NCBI GenBank assembly: GCA_947460345.1
Contig: CANHGM010000001.1
Span: 1-42,517 of the forward strand
Direction: 5' to 3'
Length of the DNA stretch: 42,517 nt
Source of the DNA: Bacteroidota bacterium
Lineage (GTDB): Bacteria; Bacteroidota; Bacteroidia; UKL13-3
Below, piece by piece: positions 1-9,077 of the stretch; positions within the stretch are counted from its first letter, which is position 1, and each line of letters starts with the position of its first letter. The translations under genes were made by a program, and so were the position numbers. The notes beneath the pieces are model-generated. The model searched no databases and was not told where the DNA came from. It was given only the letters and a program-made list of their open reading frames with translations.

Positions 1-114
1 TGCAAAAAACAGTCATATTGACCCCCTTGCGACGATTCATATTGACCCCCTAAAACTGAATGACTTATTTTGCTTCATTGATTGACTTATTTTCTGTTTA
101 CAAAAGTATATAAA

Positions 115-849
115 TTATTCAGTTAATTTTCTCTTTCTCCTTAAAGATTCACCTTTTAAATTAATGCGGTGTGCATCATGAACCACTCGATCCATAATTG
201 CATCAGCAAGTGTAGCATCACCTATGGCCTCGTACCATGCATCAACAGGGAGTTGAGAGGTTATCATGGTTGACTTTTTTCCATGCCTGTCTTCAATGAT
301 TTCCATCAGTATCATTCTGCTCTGTGCATCAATGGGCTGTATTCCAAAATCATCAAGTATCACCAGATCCTGACGTTCTATTTTTGCCATCTCTTTAATG
401 ATAGACCCGTCGGCTTTTGCCATTTTAAGTTGGGTAAATAATCTGTTTGCGTTTGCATAAAACACTTTCTTTCCCAGGATACATGCTTGGTTGCCCAAAG
501 CACATGACAAGTAACTTTTACCAGTTCCGGTACTGCCGGTGATGAGTACGTTCTCGCTTTTTGATATATAAGAACATTCTGACAGGCGATATACCAGATT
601 CTTGTCAAGAGCTCTCTCAGTGCCAAAGTCCAAATCCTCGATACTTGCCTTGTACCTGAAGCGTGCATTAAGCAGCCCTCGTTGAAGGGTCCTGTTGTTG
701 CGGTCATCAACTTCACTTTGGATAAGCATCCCGATTAGTTCATCGGCTGTGAGTGAGTTTAATGTCTGCGATTCCAATGCATTTTTGAAACTATGGTGCA
801 TACCATACAGTTTTAACTTTTTTAATTGATCTAGCGTTTGTTCGTTCAT
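115..849 (-). CDS. istB: IS21 transposition helper ATPase IstB
   Basis: A 244-residue AAA+ ATPase of the DnaC/IstB type that helps the IstA transposase choose and activate target DNA. Walker A is GSTGTGKS (about residues 105-112) and Walker B is LVILDDFG (about 160-167), with an Arg-rich C-terminus as usual. Length is typical for the family (about 240-260). It lies 40 bp downstream of istA on the same strand, in the standard istA-istB order, and no frameshift is seen, so the element may still be active. Confidence 0.95.
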   Translation of the reverse strand: MNEQTLDQLKKLKLYGMHHSFKNALESQTLNSLTADELIGMLIQSEVDDRNNRTLQRGLLNARFRYKASIEDLDFGTERALDKNLVYRLSECSYISKSENVLITGSTGTGKSYLSCALGNQACILGKKVFYANANRLFTQLKMAKADGSIIKEMAKIERQDLVILDDFGIQPIDAQSRMILMEIIEDRHGKKSTMITSQLPVDAWYEAIGDATLADAIMDRVVHDAHRINLKGESLRRKRKLTE

Positions 850-889
850 TTTTTTAATTTATTTATATATATTTATTTATTGAGTTACT

Positions 890-2446
890 TTAATTATAAT
901 ACTCCTTGCCTCTGATGTTAATGTGCTGTGGAGGCTTGGTTCTAATATCGACTTCTTCATTAAACGGATTTACTGTTTCCAACTTTTTTCTAAGTATTTC
1001 TTCAATGACAGGATAGCCATAAGCTTCATAAAGAATCGCACGCTGACATGCAAGGATGAGCCTGTCGTCTCCGGCTTTTCTTCCCAGATGTAAAATACCT
1101 GCACATGATTTATACCCTTGCTCAGGATGTGACCTGCTGTCCAAAACCCCTTGAAGATATTCTCCCACGACAGGGCTTATTTTATTTCCTTGAGCAATAA
1201 AATATTCAGCACTCCAGTCTGTAACGAACTTATGGTGAGAAGGCATGTGTTCAGCATTGGTGGTATACTGGCTGCTGCGTTTGCAACGTATATGGGATGC
1301 GATCTTTTTATACTGATAAAATATATCGACCATCGTATTGCTGTATAAAATTTTAACTTTCTTACCCTGAAACTTATAAGGCACACTGTAATAGTGCCTG
1401 TCTGCCGACAGGCATACATGGGCATTCTTGAGAACCGTGCACAGGTGTATTGATTTTACTTCCCATGGCATATCCGGCAACGCTGTTAAACACTTCTTCT
1501 CATCAGTAATAAAGCGTGTATACCGGCTTTCTTCCTGCTTGAGCGACCTGTTGTTGTAAATAACAAGTTCGTGTCTGATAGCCATGTTTAAATCAGCCAG
1601 AGAGGTAAAAGTTAATGTTCTGAGCTTTGTATATATCCGCTGATAAACCAGTTTGACAGCCCCTTCAACTAAAGACTTATCTCTTGGTCGGTAAGCTCTG
1701 GCTGGTAAAACGGTGGTATTGTAGTGCTGGGCGAAGGTCTCAAAAGCTTCGTTAATCACCGGCTCATATTTACTACTACGAGTTACGGCTGATTTTAAAT
1801 TATCAGGCACAATGGCCTGTGTTGCTCCACCATAATATTCAAATGCACTGCGGCAGCAACATATAAAATCCTCTTTGCTTTGAGTCATACTTGCTTCTAC
1901 ATAAGTATACTGACTGCATCCCAAGATAGCGACAAAAACCTCAACAGGTTTAAGTTCTCCCGTGTCGGTATCAACGATATATAACTTATCTCCGCAGTAA
2001 TCGACGAACATCTTATCTCCCGCTTTATGCTCAAAATGCATCGTTATGCTGCTGCGACTTAAATACTGCCTTAGGTAAGCCCTGTACTGTGAAAGTTGAT
2101 AACCCGAAGGATGTTTCTTTATATACTCTGACCACAACAGACTCATATTACTGCCCTTCTTCATTAGAGCCTTCGATATTGAAGGAAGCAAAGCCTGAAG
2201 GGTAGTATACCTCTCGCTAAGCTCTAAAGGTGCCGGATCTCCTATGAAAAGTTCATGCACTTCATTGTCGGTAAGTTCACTTAACTCCTCCCAGGTAATC
2301 TTAAGTTCTTTAAATTTATGTATATATTTCTTAACAGTGTTCCTTGATACTCCTGATGTGGAACTGATCTTCTTACTGCCCCAACCGGAGCAACTTGATT
2401 TGATGATTTGTTTAATTTTTTGCATGGTGATGATTTTGTTTGACAT
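890..2446 (-). CDS. istA: IS21 transposase IstA
   Basis: A 518-residue DDE transposase. A helix-turn-helix is visible near residues 20-45 (WGSKKISSTSGVSRNTVKKY), followed by the rve/integrase catalytic core with Asp in FVDYCGDK, Asp in VPDNLKSAV and Glu in DKSLVEGAV, which form the DDE triad. The C-terminal beta-barrel region (YYSVPYKFQG) is typical of IS21 IstA. The length matches the family and no internal stop is present. The ATG at 2446 lies about 70 bp inside the right-end repeat array, which probably contains the promoter. Confidence 0.95.
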   Translation of the reverse strand: MSNKIITMQKIKQIIKSSCSGWGSKKISSTSGVSRNTVKKYIHKFKELKITWEELSELTDNEVHELFIGDPAPLELSERYTTLQALLPSISKALMKKGSNMSLLWSEYIKKHPSGYQLSQYRAYLRQYLSRSSITMHFEHKAGDKMFVDYCGDKLYIVDTDTGELKPVEVFVAILGCSQYTYVEASMTQSKEDFICCCRSAFEYYGGATQAIVPDNLKSAVTRSSKYEPVINEAFETFAQHYNTTVLPARAYRPRDKSLVEGAVKLVYQRIYTKLRTLTFTSLADLNMAIRHELVIYNNRSLKQEESRYTRFITDEKKCLTALPDMPWEVKSIHLCTVLKNAHVCLSADRHYYSVPYKFQGKKVKILYSNTMVDIFYQYKKIASHIRCKRSSQYTTNAEHMPSHHKFVTDWSAEYFIAQGNKISPVVGEYLQGVLDSRSHPEQGYKSCAGILHLGRKAGDDRLILACQRAILYEAYGYPVIEEILRKKLETVNPFNEEVDIRTKPPQHINIRGKEYYN

Positions 2447-2516
2447 TATTACTTTTTATTTTCGGCAATAACATCTTTTTATCATCAATCAATGACTCAA
2501 ATATAAAGTCTTTTCA

Positions 2517-2598
2517 GGGGGTCAATTTGCCCCAACAATAGGGGGTCAATTTGCTCCGTCGAGAGGGGGTCAATTTACTTCGTCGCAAGGGGGTCAAT
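2517..2598. repeat. IS21 right-end array of 24-bp repeats
   Basis: Four copies of GGGGGTCAATT are spaced exactly 24 bp apart, the last being part of the terminal inverted repeat. Because 24 is a multiple of three, the array can be read through in the RHS frame as an 8-residue repeat (LLRREGVN-like). This gives the downstream RHS frame an artificial TTG start at 2551. Confidence 0.8.
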
Positions 2599-5500
2599 TG
2601 TAACGTTTTTTCCAACCCAGGGCATGATGGAGATACATCTGTAGGATCTCACAAGCTATGGGCTAAAGATGTACATGGTTTTGAGCTTAGCTATTATTTA
2701 GCAGCAGGCAGCAATCCTAATGATTACGTTCCTATTGGTGATAATACAGTAGTGGCAGAACAACCACATATGTCACAATCTTCGAGTATATTAGCAGGTG
2801 CTGCTGAGAATTTATATAATGGAAATATACGCAGTATGGTTACAGCAGTAAATGTTCTGAATAGTGGATCACCATTGGCTTTTGCTTATCAATATGATCA
2901 ATTGAATAGATTGAAAACGGCTACTGCATTTGATAATTACAATGCTACTACCAATGTATGGAATAGCAGTGGCAGTGCCTTATCACAATGGGCAAACAGC
3001 TTTACTTATGATGCCAACGGTAATATACTAACACAAATAAGAAAAGGCAATAGTCCTACAAGTATGGACAATTTGGTCTATCATTATAGTGGCTCAGATA
3101 ACAGACTATTATATGTGGATGATTCTATATCTGCTGGTAACTATGCCGATGATATAGATGACCAAGCCTCAGGAAATTATGCTTATGATGCTATAGGAAA
3201 TTTGATTCATGATACCAAAGAAGAAATAGAAGCTATAGAATGGAGTGTGTATGGCAAAATACTAACTATAGGACGCACTAATGGTAGTACTAAGCCTGAT
3301 TTGGAATTTGAATATGGACCAGATGGTAATAGGGTGTTGAAAATTGTGAAATCTAAAGACTCATTGGTGAACTGGGTTTATACCTACTATGTGAGAGATG
3401 CCCAAGGCAATGTGATGGCTACTTATACCCGAGAGACCAACCGCCGAATTCGCAACACGGCTGTTTCCTTTGGAGATATTAATGATAAAGTAATTGCAGA
3501 TAAGGGCCCAAGTAGCTGGTATACATTTATGAAAACTACCAGTGTAGACACAGGTACTTTTAAAACAGATTTCCTCACAAACATATTTAATAACAGTTTA
3601 GGGGCAAATTTCCTCAAAGAATCAAACTTGGTAATTGATTACTATTCAGGCCCATATGCTGGCAGACTTAATAATACGCTTACTTCTATGGGGTTTGGAA
3701 GTATTATTTCGGCATCCGTTGCAACCTATGGCAAACAAGCAACGGCTAATACTGTCTTTAGCTCTTATAGTTATTATGCCTACTTAATGAACGCTATTGC
3801 TAACAATAAGGCAGATTTTCTGAATGGATTTTATATGACTAACTCAGCCAGTTTCGATTTGATGTATTTTTACGTAACAGGAAATATAAGCCCAGGTTAT
3901 CCTACCTCTTTTACTGACTTGATGCCTGGAGGTAATGAGTCATCTATATTTTCTTGGTTCTCTTCAAACTTGGGCTCAGGTGATTTGGCTCTTATTCTTA
4001 ACCTGTTTCCCGATGCTGATTTTAATTATATACTTCTTTACCCTGGAGATAACATAGCAAATGCTTTTACTGCTGCATATAGTACAGGTACTTTAGTGCC
4101 TATGATGATATCATACAACCATCCAGATTTTTGTGATAAAACTATACTCAGTGCTTTAACGTCGTATAGTTGGGGCACATCAGACTGGGTAAACTGGGCT
4201 ATGACCAATGACTCTGTAACGGCATATGCTACAGCATTAGAGAAGTTTACAATGTATGCAGGTTACACACAAGATGCTAGGCGTTATTATACCAAAGAAG
4301 ATTATTTGAAAAAACTGCGAAACAATTATGATGATGCTTATTACAATGAACTGATGAACTACTTTATGCTGCGGGTAATAAATTATAGTGCAGCAACGTT
4401 TGTTGATATGAATAATGTATTAATAGCCAACAGAGGCTGGACAGATTGGGCTAACTTTATGCAAACTTCAGCAGTATATGGAGGAAGTTATAATCTGCGT
4501 GAGGCATCTATAGAGCATGTATTTGCTAGCGGTAATGGAGGCACATTTATTACCACCACCTGGGGTTCAAACACAGGACTTATAGAAATGTATTATGGAG
4601 CAAATACAAGTAGTTTTAATGGGTATCTGGCTACTATAGGAGCTGACACTGTTGCTGCTTTGTATAGAAACTATTATGGAAAGAGTACATTAGCCACAAA
4701 TCTGGCAGGTACAACTTGCAGTAGTATGATGACCCAAATGTTGCAGACAAGAAAGTACCAGTTTTTATCGCAGTTTTATTCACTTAACAGTGCAAGCTAT
4801 AACACAATGTATACCTCTGTAACAGGGAATGCCCCACCTGCTTTCCCTACGTGCATCACAGACCTATTACCAGGGGGCTATGATGTTCTTATCTCAGCAT
4901 GGTTTATTCCTAATATGGGTTGTAGTAATTTTGCAGGAATATGGGGAGGTTTCAGCGACGGTGATTTTGATGCTGTATTGGCAGGTATGGGTAGCTCTAG
5001 CTTAGGTAGTTTGTTAGAATCTAATTGTTCAATATCTGACCATGTGAGCATATTAAAATCGTTTGAAATGTCCAGGTTGAGTGCGTTTACAGCCACCACT
5101 CAATCGGCCTCTTGGTGGGGCAATTGGTATATTAATACTCAAACAATGTTTGTTGCATATATATATACGCTTAATTACTATACATCTTCGGTGAGCGGAG
5201 CTCAGGAGGGAATAAGCGGATACTTAACCAAAGAGGATTACCTTGGACTGATAAAAGCGTATTTTGGTGTTGGCACATACGATACCTTGCAGGACAACAT
5301 GCCACAGGGCAAATATTTTATAGAGAGTTTTAAATTGGATGAATTATATTTGTATGGCAGTTCAAGACTAGGGAACCTAGAAGCAAACCTTATGTTAAAA
5401 TACCAGCATTTTAATGCTACCTATAATGGCCTCACAGGCACATATACTCACAAACAACAAGTAAAAGACTCGGTGTTATATAATAACCAATTACATTACA

Positions 5501-6579
5501 AGTTAATGACTAGAGGCAAGAAAAGGTATGAGCTATCTAACCATCTAGGTAACGTGCTAGCAGTGGTCTCTGATCAATGGGAAGCCACCTGCAGCAGCAG
5601 TGTGATCACACATTATAATGCTGTGGTGATTCAAGCAACTGACTACTCAGCCTTTGGTGCTCCGCTACCAGGAAGAACATATAGTTTGAGTGTAGATAAA
5701 TATAGATATGCCTTTAATGGCCAAGAGAAGGATAATGAGGTGGCGGGTGAAGGGAATATAAATACTGCATTATTTTGGGAATATGATACAAGGTTGGGTA
5801 GAAGGTGGAATTTGGACCCAAAACCAGAAACATCCATTAGTGACTATGCATGCTTAGAAAATAATCCGATTTGGCATTTAGATCCATTGGGAGATAAAAT
5901 TATTGATGATAATGGAAATGAAGCTGAAGTTTCACAGCGAAAAAATGGGAAATATAAAATTTCTGGTAGCTTTGGTATTTTTAGACGAATAATTATTAAT
6001 GTTATGTTGAGATCTCCAAAAGGGGTGGAAGTATTGAAACAGGCAGAAGCGTCTCCAACTCGTATAACGATAAGGCTGTATTTGCATACAAAACAATTAC
6101 CTAAAACAGCTGGTCGTGCACATGCAATTACATTTCCTGGAGGCGAAACTGATGACGGTAATAACTACAAAACTGCAGAAATAAATTTAGCATTATTTGG
6201 GCATGGTCTTAGACGTGAAAGCAATAGATTCCATAAAGGAGGTTTTTGGAATGTGATGGCAGCGATTCTTGGACATGAATTCGTCCACGCTTCAAATAAG
6301 GAGCAACATAATAAAGAAAAAGATGCCAATAGTAATGGGACGTTTGGAACGGAGTTGTTACCATTTATTGCTGAAAAAGAAATACTAGAAGAATTAAATC
6401 CTAAAAGAGCAAATACTATAAACAGAATTTACAAGGTTATAACTGAAGCTGCAGAAACGCATAAAGATATGAAAACAGGAAGCCATGAAGGGAAAACTAT
6501 TACTGGTGCAATAAGTGCTATTGTAAGAGAACTTAATAAAGATGCTGCTGCAACAAAGAAAGAACAAGACAAAAAGTAA
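2551..6579 (+). CDS. 5'-disrupted RHS/YD-repeat protein with HExxH C-terminal domain (cassette A)
   Basis: The RHS-like sequence begins only after the IS21 end (about 2604, NVFSNPGHDG). The first residues come from IS repeats, so the true N-terminal part lies to the left of the IS, outside the window. Order in the product: a KLWAKDVHG segment, YD-type repeats (YQYDQLNRL, TYDANGNIL, YAYDAIGNL, YGPDGNRV), YYVRDAQGNVMATY, a ~620-residue insert made of two related halves, LYGSSRLG, ELSNHLGNVLAVVSD, and the core YRYAFNGQEKD...DTRLGRRWNLDP. After the core comes a unique ~230-residue C-terminal domain with HEFVH (from about residue 1242), a zinc metallopeptidase signature. It is followed 15 bp later by a lipoprotein gene. 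I infer a polymorphic toxin whose only full-length carrier in view is broken by the IS. Confidence 0.85.
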   Translation: MLRREGVNLLRRKGVNCNVFSNPGHDGDTSVGSHKLWAKDVHGFELSYYLAAGSNPNDYVPIGDNTVVAEQPHMSQSSSILAGAAENLYNGNIRSMVTAVNVLNSGSPLAFAYQYDQLNRLKTATAFDNYNATTNVWNSSGSALSQWANSFTYDANGNILTQIRKGNSPTSMDNLVYHYSGSDNRLLYVDDSISAGNYADDIDDQASGNYAYDAIGNLIHDTKEEIEAIEWSVYGKILTIGRTNGSTKPDLEFEYGPDGNRVLKIVKSKDSLVNWVYTYYVRDAQGNVMATYTRETNRRIRNTAVSFGDINDKVIADKGPSSWYTFMKTTSVDTGTFKTDFLTNIFNNSLGANFLKESNLVIDYYSGPYAGRLNNTLTSMGFGSIISASVATYGKQATANTVFSSYSYYAYLMNAIANNKADFLNGFYMTNSASFDLMYFYVTGNISPGYPTSFTDLMPGGNESSIFSWFSSNLGSGDLALILNLFPDADFNYILLYPGDNIANAFTAAYSTGTLVPMMISYNHPDFCDKTILSALTSYSWGTSDWVNWAMTNDSVTAYATALEKFTMYAGYTQDARRYYTKEDYLKKLRNNYDDAYYNELMNYFMLRVINYSAATFVDMNNVLIANRGWTDWANFMQTSAVYGGSYNLREASIEHVFASGNGGTFITTTWGSNTGLIEMYYGANTSSFNGYLATIGADTVAALYRNYYGKSTLATNLAGTTCSSMMTQMLQTRKYQFLSQFYSLNSASYNTMYTSVTGNAPPAFPTCITDLLPGGYDVLISAWFIPNMGCSNFAGIWGGFSDGDFDAVLAGMGSSSLGSLLESNCSISDHVSILKSFEMSRLSAFTATTQSASWWGNWYINTQTMFVAYIYTLNYYTSSVSGAQEGISGYLTKEDYLGLIKAYFGVGTYDTLQDNMPQGKYFIESFKLDELYLYGSSRLGNLEANLMLKYQHFNATYNGLTGTYTHKQQVKDSVLYNNQLHYKLMTRGKKRYELSNHLGNVLAVVSDQWEATCSSSVITHYNAVVIQATDYSAFGAPLPGRTYSLSVDKYRYAFNGQEKDNEVAGEGNINTALFWEYDTRLGRRWNLDPKPETSISDYACLENNPIWHLDPLGDKIIDDNGNEAEVSQRKNGKYKISGSFGIFRRIIINVMLRSPKGVEVLKQAEASPTRITIRLYLHTKQLPKTAGRAHAITFPGGETDDGNNYKTAEINLALFGHGLRRESNRFHKGGFWNVMAAILGHEFVHASNKEQHNKEKDANSNGTFGTELLPFIAEKEILEELNPKRANTINRIYKVITEAAETHKDMKTGSHEGKTITGAISAIVRELNKDAAATKKEQDKK
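3466..5310 (+). repeat. Tandem ~310-residue duplication inside the RHS barrel gene
   Basis: Two consecutive units, about 3466-4395 and 4396-5310, are offset by 930 nt. Matching landmarks: GDINDKVIADKG against VDMNNVLIANRG; WYTFMKTTSV against WANFMQTSAV; MYFYVTGNISPGYPT against MYTSVTGNAPPAFPT; TDLMPGG against TDLLPGG; YTKEDYL against YLTKEDYL. The units are well diverged, so the duplication is old. The pair separates YVRDAQGNVMATY from LYGSSRLG, two motifs that normally lie close together in RHS proteins of this phylum. Confidence 0.8.
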
Positions 6580-6594
6580 AACAACCTCTATCCA

Positions 6595-7032
6595 ATGAAA
6601 ATTTTGTTAATCATCACATTGCTTGTTTTTGTGTCATGTCAATCTTATCAAGAGATAAGTAAAGAAAAGTTCACACTTGAACGAAAAATTAATTATTATA
6701 AAAAAGCAACTAATATAAGAAGTAGTATGAACATTCCCAATCTTCATGATTCTCTTTTGATAAAATGTGATAGTTTATGTGTACATTTAATAAAATATGA
6801 AGGTCATTGGTCACATGGGACACCTATTTTTATTTATTTTGCAGATTTTAATTCAGTTTATCTTTTTAAGTATAAGTTCATTACAGATAGTTCTTATAGC
6901 AAAAAAACAATTAAGCAATTAATCTTTAATAAAAGAACTTCGCTTAAGTTATCAAACAGTCAAGTTGATTCTATTGTAAATGCGGTTTATAAGTTAAACA
7001 CATTATTTGATCATTCAGATTTTTGGTTTTAG
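6595..7032 (+). CDS. Putative immunity lipoprotein of cassette A
   Basis: A 145-residue protein with a short lipoprotein signal (MKILLIITLLVFVSC, lipobox FVSC, Cys15). The mature part is hydrophilic, with no family I recognise. It starts 15 bp after the HEFVH toxin-like gene on the same strand. Position, size and export signal fit a dedicated immunity protein anchored in the inner or outer membrane facing the periplasm. The role is inferred from context only. Confidence 0.65.
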   Translation: MKILLIITLLVFVSCQSYQEISKEKFTLERKINYYKKATNIRSSMNIPNLHDSLLIKCDSLCVHLIKYEGHWSHGTPIFIYFADFNSVYLFKYKFITDSSYSKKTIKQLIFNKRTSLKLSNSQVDSIVNAVYKLNTLFDHSDFWF

Positions 7033-7093
7033 CGAGTTGTGTACCATGTTGCATCTATGCAAATTTTGAAAAATTCAACTCTCAACATATTAA

Positions 7094-7215
7094 GTAGGTA
7101 TGTGCCAAATATCACTTTTGCAGAGACAAAAATTTGTAGTACTTAAATATCAGTAGAATATCTTTATAAAAAAAAATAAATGAGAGGCAATAACCTCTCA
7201 TTTTGTTATTGGCAT
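7094..7215 (+). repeat. Cassette-end repeat with terminator, copy 1
   Basis: About 120 bp that recurs at 18606-18730. Shared blocks are CCAAATNTCACTTTTGCAGAGA, TTAAATATCAGTAGAATA and a terminal hairpin, AATGAGAGG...CCTCTCATT. The hairpin (7178-7205) followed by T-rich sequence looks like a rho-independent terminator for the RHS/immunity operon. Confidence 0.75.
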
Positions 7216-7355
7216 TTAATAGTGGGCGTATATAATGGTTTGTATTAATCTATGAGCAACTTACTGAAAAGAAGATTTAGAAAAGAGTGATGTTCCTTTT
7301 TTCTCATTAACAAATTATTTGAAAAGAATCCAAAGAAATTTTTAATCAAAATTTG

Positions 7356-7935
7356 TTAAATTTCAGATTCTTGATCAATAGCTAATCGTTTAAAAGGACT
7401 CCATCCTTTAAATTGTTTCAAAGCACCTGACATATTGATTTCCTTCCTGATTAATTGCTCACTTATACCATATTCATTTTTAATTCGATGAATTGAAAAT
7501 GAATTTTTGGCACAATGCTCAATAGCTTTCCTTGGAAATAGTAATATTGAACTTAATGTGTTAGCTTCCAATTCTTGTAATGGACTTGCATCAATATAAA
7601 AAAGTGGAAAGTCAGAAAACAAATAAGGTGTTTGATGATCTAATAGATAATGTGATAGTTCATGCATAATAGAACTCTGATGTCTGGCTGATGAATGTGA
7701 ATCATTATAAATAATAAGTTTCTTATCAGTTATACCACATTTGAGAAATATGGCTGACCAGTTATTACATTTTAATTTATTCGCTAATTCTCCAACCCCA
7801 CAAATTTCAGTATGAGGTATGCATTTTATTCCTACGTAGTTAGCAATTTTAAATGAATCAATAGGAGAAGAAGATTCTAATCCTAGTTCTGCTCTTAATT
7901 TTTCAGCTTTTGACTGGCAATTAGATTTAAATCCC
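7356..7935 (-). pseudogene. ImmA/IrrE-family metallopeptidase fragment
   Basis: The reading frame is open from a stop near 7936 to 7356 but has no start codon until the Met of MHELSH (7667). The upstream in-frame stretch is clearly family-like (SKAEKLRAELGLES, IDSFKIANYVGIKC). HELSH is the zinc site, and LEANTLSSILLFP supplies the usual downstream Glu. Family members often carry an N-terminal XRE helix-turn-helix and cleave phage or ICE repressors; that part is missing. Its strand is opposite to the neighbouring cassettes, so it looks like a leftover of another mobile element. A functional product from 7667 (103 residues) is unlikely. Confidence 0.75.
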
Positions 7936-7942
7936 TAAGCTG

Positions 7943-7972
7943 CCTTAAGACTTCCCCTAGGGAGTCTTAAGG
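7943..7972. terminator. Strong hairpin at ImmA fragment border
   Basis: Perfect 10-bp arms (CCTTAAGACT / AGTCTTAAGG) enclose a 10-base CCC/GGG-containing loop. It lies just beyond the 5' break of the ImmA/IrrE fragment and upstream of cassette B. It could be a terminator or a mobile-element end. Confidence 0.45.
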
Positions 7973-8051
7973 TTTATATATGAGTAGAAGGGTCTTTCGA
8001 CCCGGCACTATAAAACCATTTCCCAATTCAAAAAAGTAAATATATATTTGA

Positions 8052-9077
8052 AGAATCAAAACGAAATTATATATATCCACAGACAATTACACCGCCACCA
8101 ATGAGTGGGTATATAGATATGCCTTTAATGGCAAAGAAAACACCGAGATAGCCAACGATGGTTACTACATGGACTTTGGGGCTAGGATATATGATAGTAG
8201 GTTGGGTAGGTGGATGAGTACGGATCCGCTGCAAATGAAATATTCTAGCTATTCGCCATATAATTATTGTTATAATAACCCACTTGTTTTTAGTGATCCA
8301 GATGGAAAAAGTGCAACTTTATCTATTTCACCTGAAGGAGTTGTAACTATAAATATAAAAGTTACTTTTTATGGAAAAAATGCAAATACAGTATTGTCTA
8401 AAACTGATGCTGACATAGTAGCCACTAATGCCAACAAATTGATGGATGAAGCTTTTCAAGCATATTTAGCGGATCCTAATACTACTCCATTAGTAATTGA
8501 CGGTATAACTGTTACTAAAGTTCAGTTTAATATTACTGCAGATGTCAATGAGAAACTTACAGATGAAGATATTAAAAAGAATACTGATAATGCTCAAAAC
8601 TATTACTTAATTGGCGATAAAAATGTTACTACAGTTAAGAATGATGAAGAAGGAGAAACGCAAGGTGGCAATACAGGTGTCATACGACGAAGTAGTTTGA
8701 ATGATCAAGATGGTGGGATTAAACCCTTATTAACTAAATCCATGGAAGAAAGCATGGGTGTAAATGCTGAAGGTGTAAAAAAGATGTCAAGTTCCTGGCT
8801 CACAACCGGAAAGAGTTTCTTACATGAACTGATTCATGGACTTGGATTGACCAAAAAAAGTGAAGGCGGAGATGATCAAGGCCATCCTGAAGATAAAACA
8901 CCACAAAGTGGTCCGTATGGTAAACAATATGATATCACAACTGGAAATCATAGCGATATTAATTTTAAACGTGCTCCATCCAAAAGGACTTGTAGTCAAT
9001 TATTTAAAGCTATAAAAAAACAAGCTGATGGAACATATATTATAGGAAGTAAAACTAATGAACCTCCCAAACCATGA
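8052..9077 (+). CDS. Orphan RHS C-terminal cassette B, HELIH metallopeptidase-like, no proper start
   Basis: The RHS frame is open from a stop at 8049 and reads WVYRYAFNGKENTEIANDGYY before the first Met at 8169 (302 residues from there). The core motif (DFGARIYDSRLGRWMSTDPLQ...YNYCYNNPLVFSDPDG) is followed by a ~250-residue domain with HELIHGLGL (residues 219-227 counted from 8169) and a later His in DDQGH, which suggests a metzincin-like zinc peptidase. It lacks the MGCQK leader and its repeat, and no ATG, GTG or TTG lies between 8052 and 8169 in frame. It is therefore either translated from 8169 without part of the core or a silent donor cassette. Its stop overlaps the next start (ATGA). 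Confidence 0.75.
   Translation, partial: RIKTKLYISTDNYTATNEWVYRYAFNGKENTEIANDGYYMDFGARIYDSRLGRWMSTDPLQMKYSSYSPYNYCYNNPLVFSDPDGKSATLSISPEGVVTINIKVTFYGKNANTVLSKTDADIVATNANKLMDEAFQAYLADPNTTPLVIDGITVTKVQFNITADVNEKLTDEDIKKNTDNAQNYYLIGDKNVTTVKNDEEGETQGGNTGVIRRSSLNDQDGGIKPLLTKSMEESMGVNAEGVKKMSSSWLTTGKSFLHELIHGLGLTKKSEGGDDQGHPEDKTPQSGPYGKQYDITTGNHSDINFKRAPSKRTCSQLFKAIKKQADGTYIIGSKTNEPPKP

Larger units (their letters stand above)
17..2598. mobile_element. IS21-family insertion sequence
   Basis: The element carries istA and istB on the - strand and is bounded by 19-bp perfect inverted repeats (17-35 and 2580-2598, starting ATTGACCCCCTTGCGACGA). Each end also holds extra copies of the GACCCCC/GGGGGTC core at a fixed 24-bp spacing: two at the left (C-runs at 22 and 46) and four at the right (G-runs at 2517, 2541, 2565 and 2589). 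Multiple terminal repeats are known in IS21 as transposase binding sites. No clear target duplication can be read, because only 16 bp of left flank are in the window. The right end abuts the RHS reading frame, so the element appears to sit inside that gene. Confidence 0.9.

Noticed and set aside
17..2598. Target site duplication of the IS21 element
   Set aside because: Flanks just outside the ends do not match convincingly over 4-8 bp, and little left flank is available.
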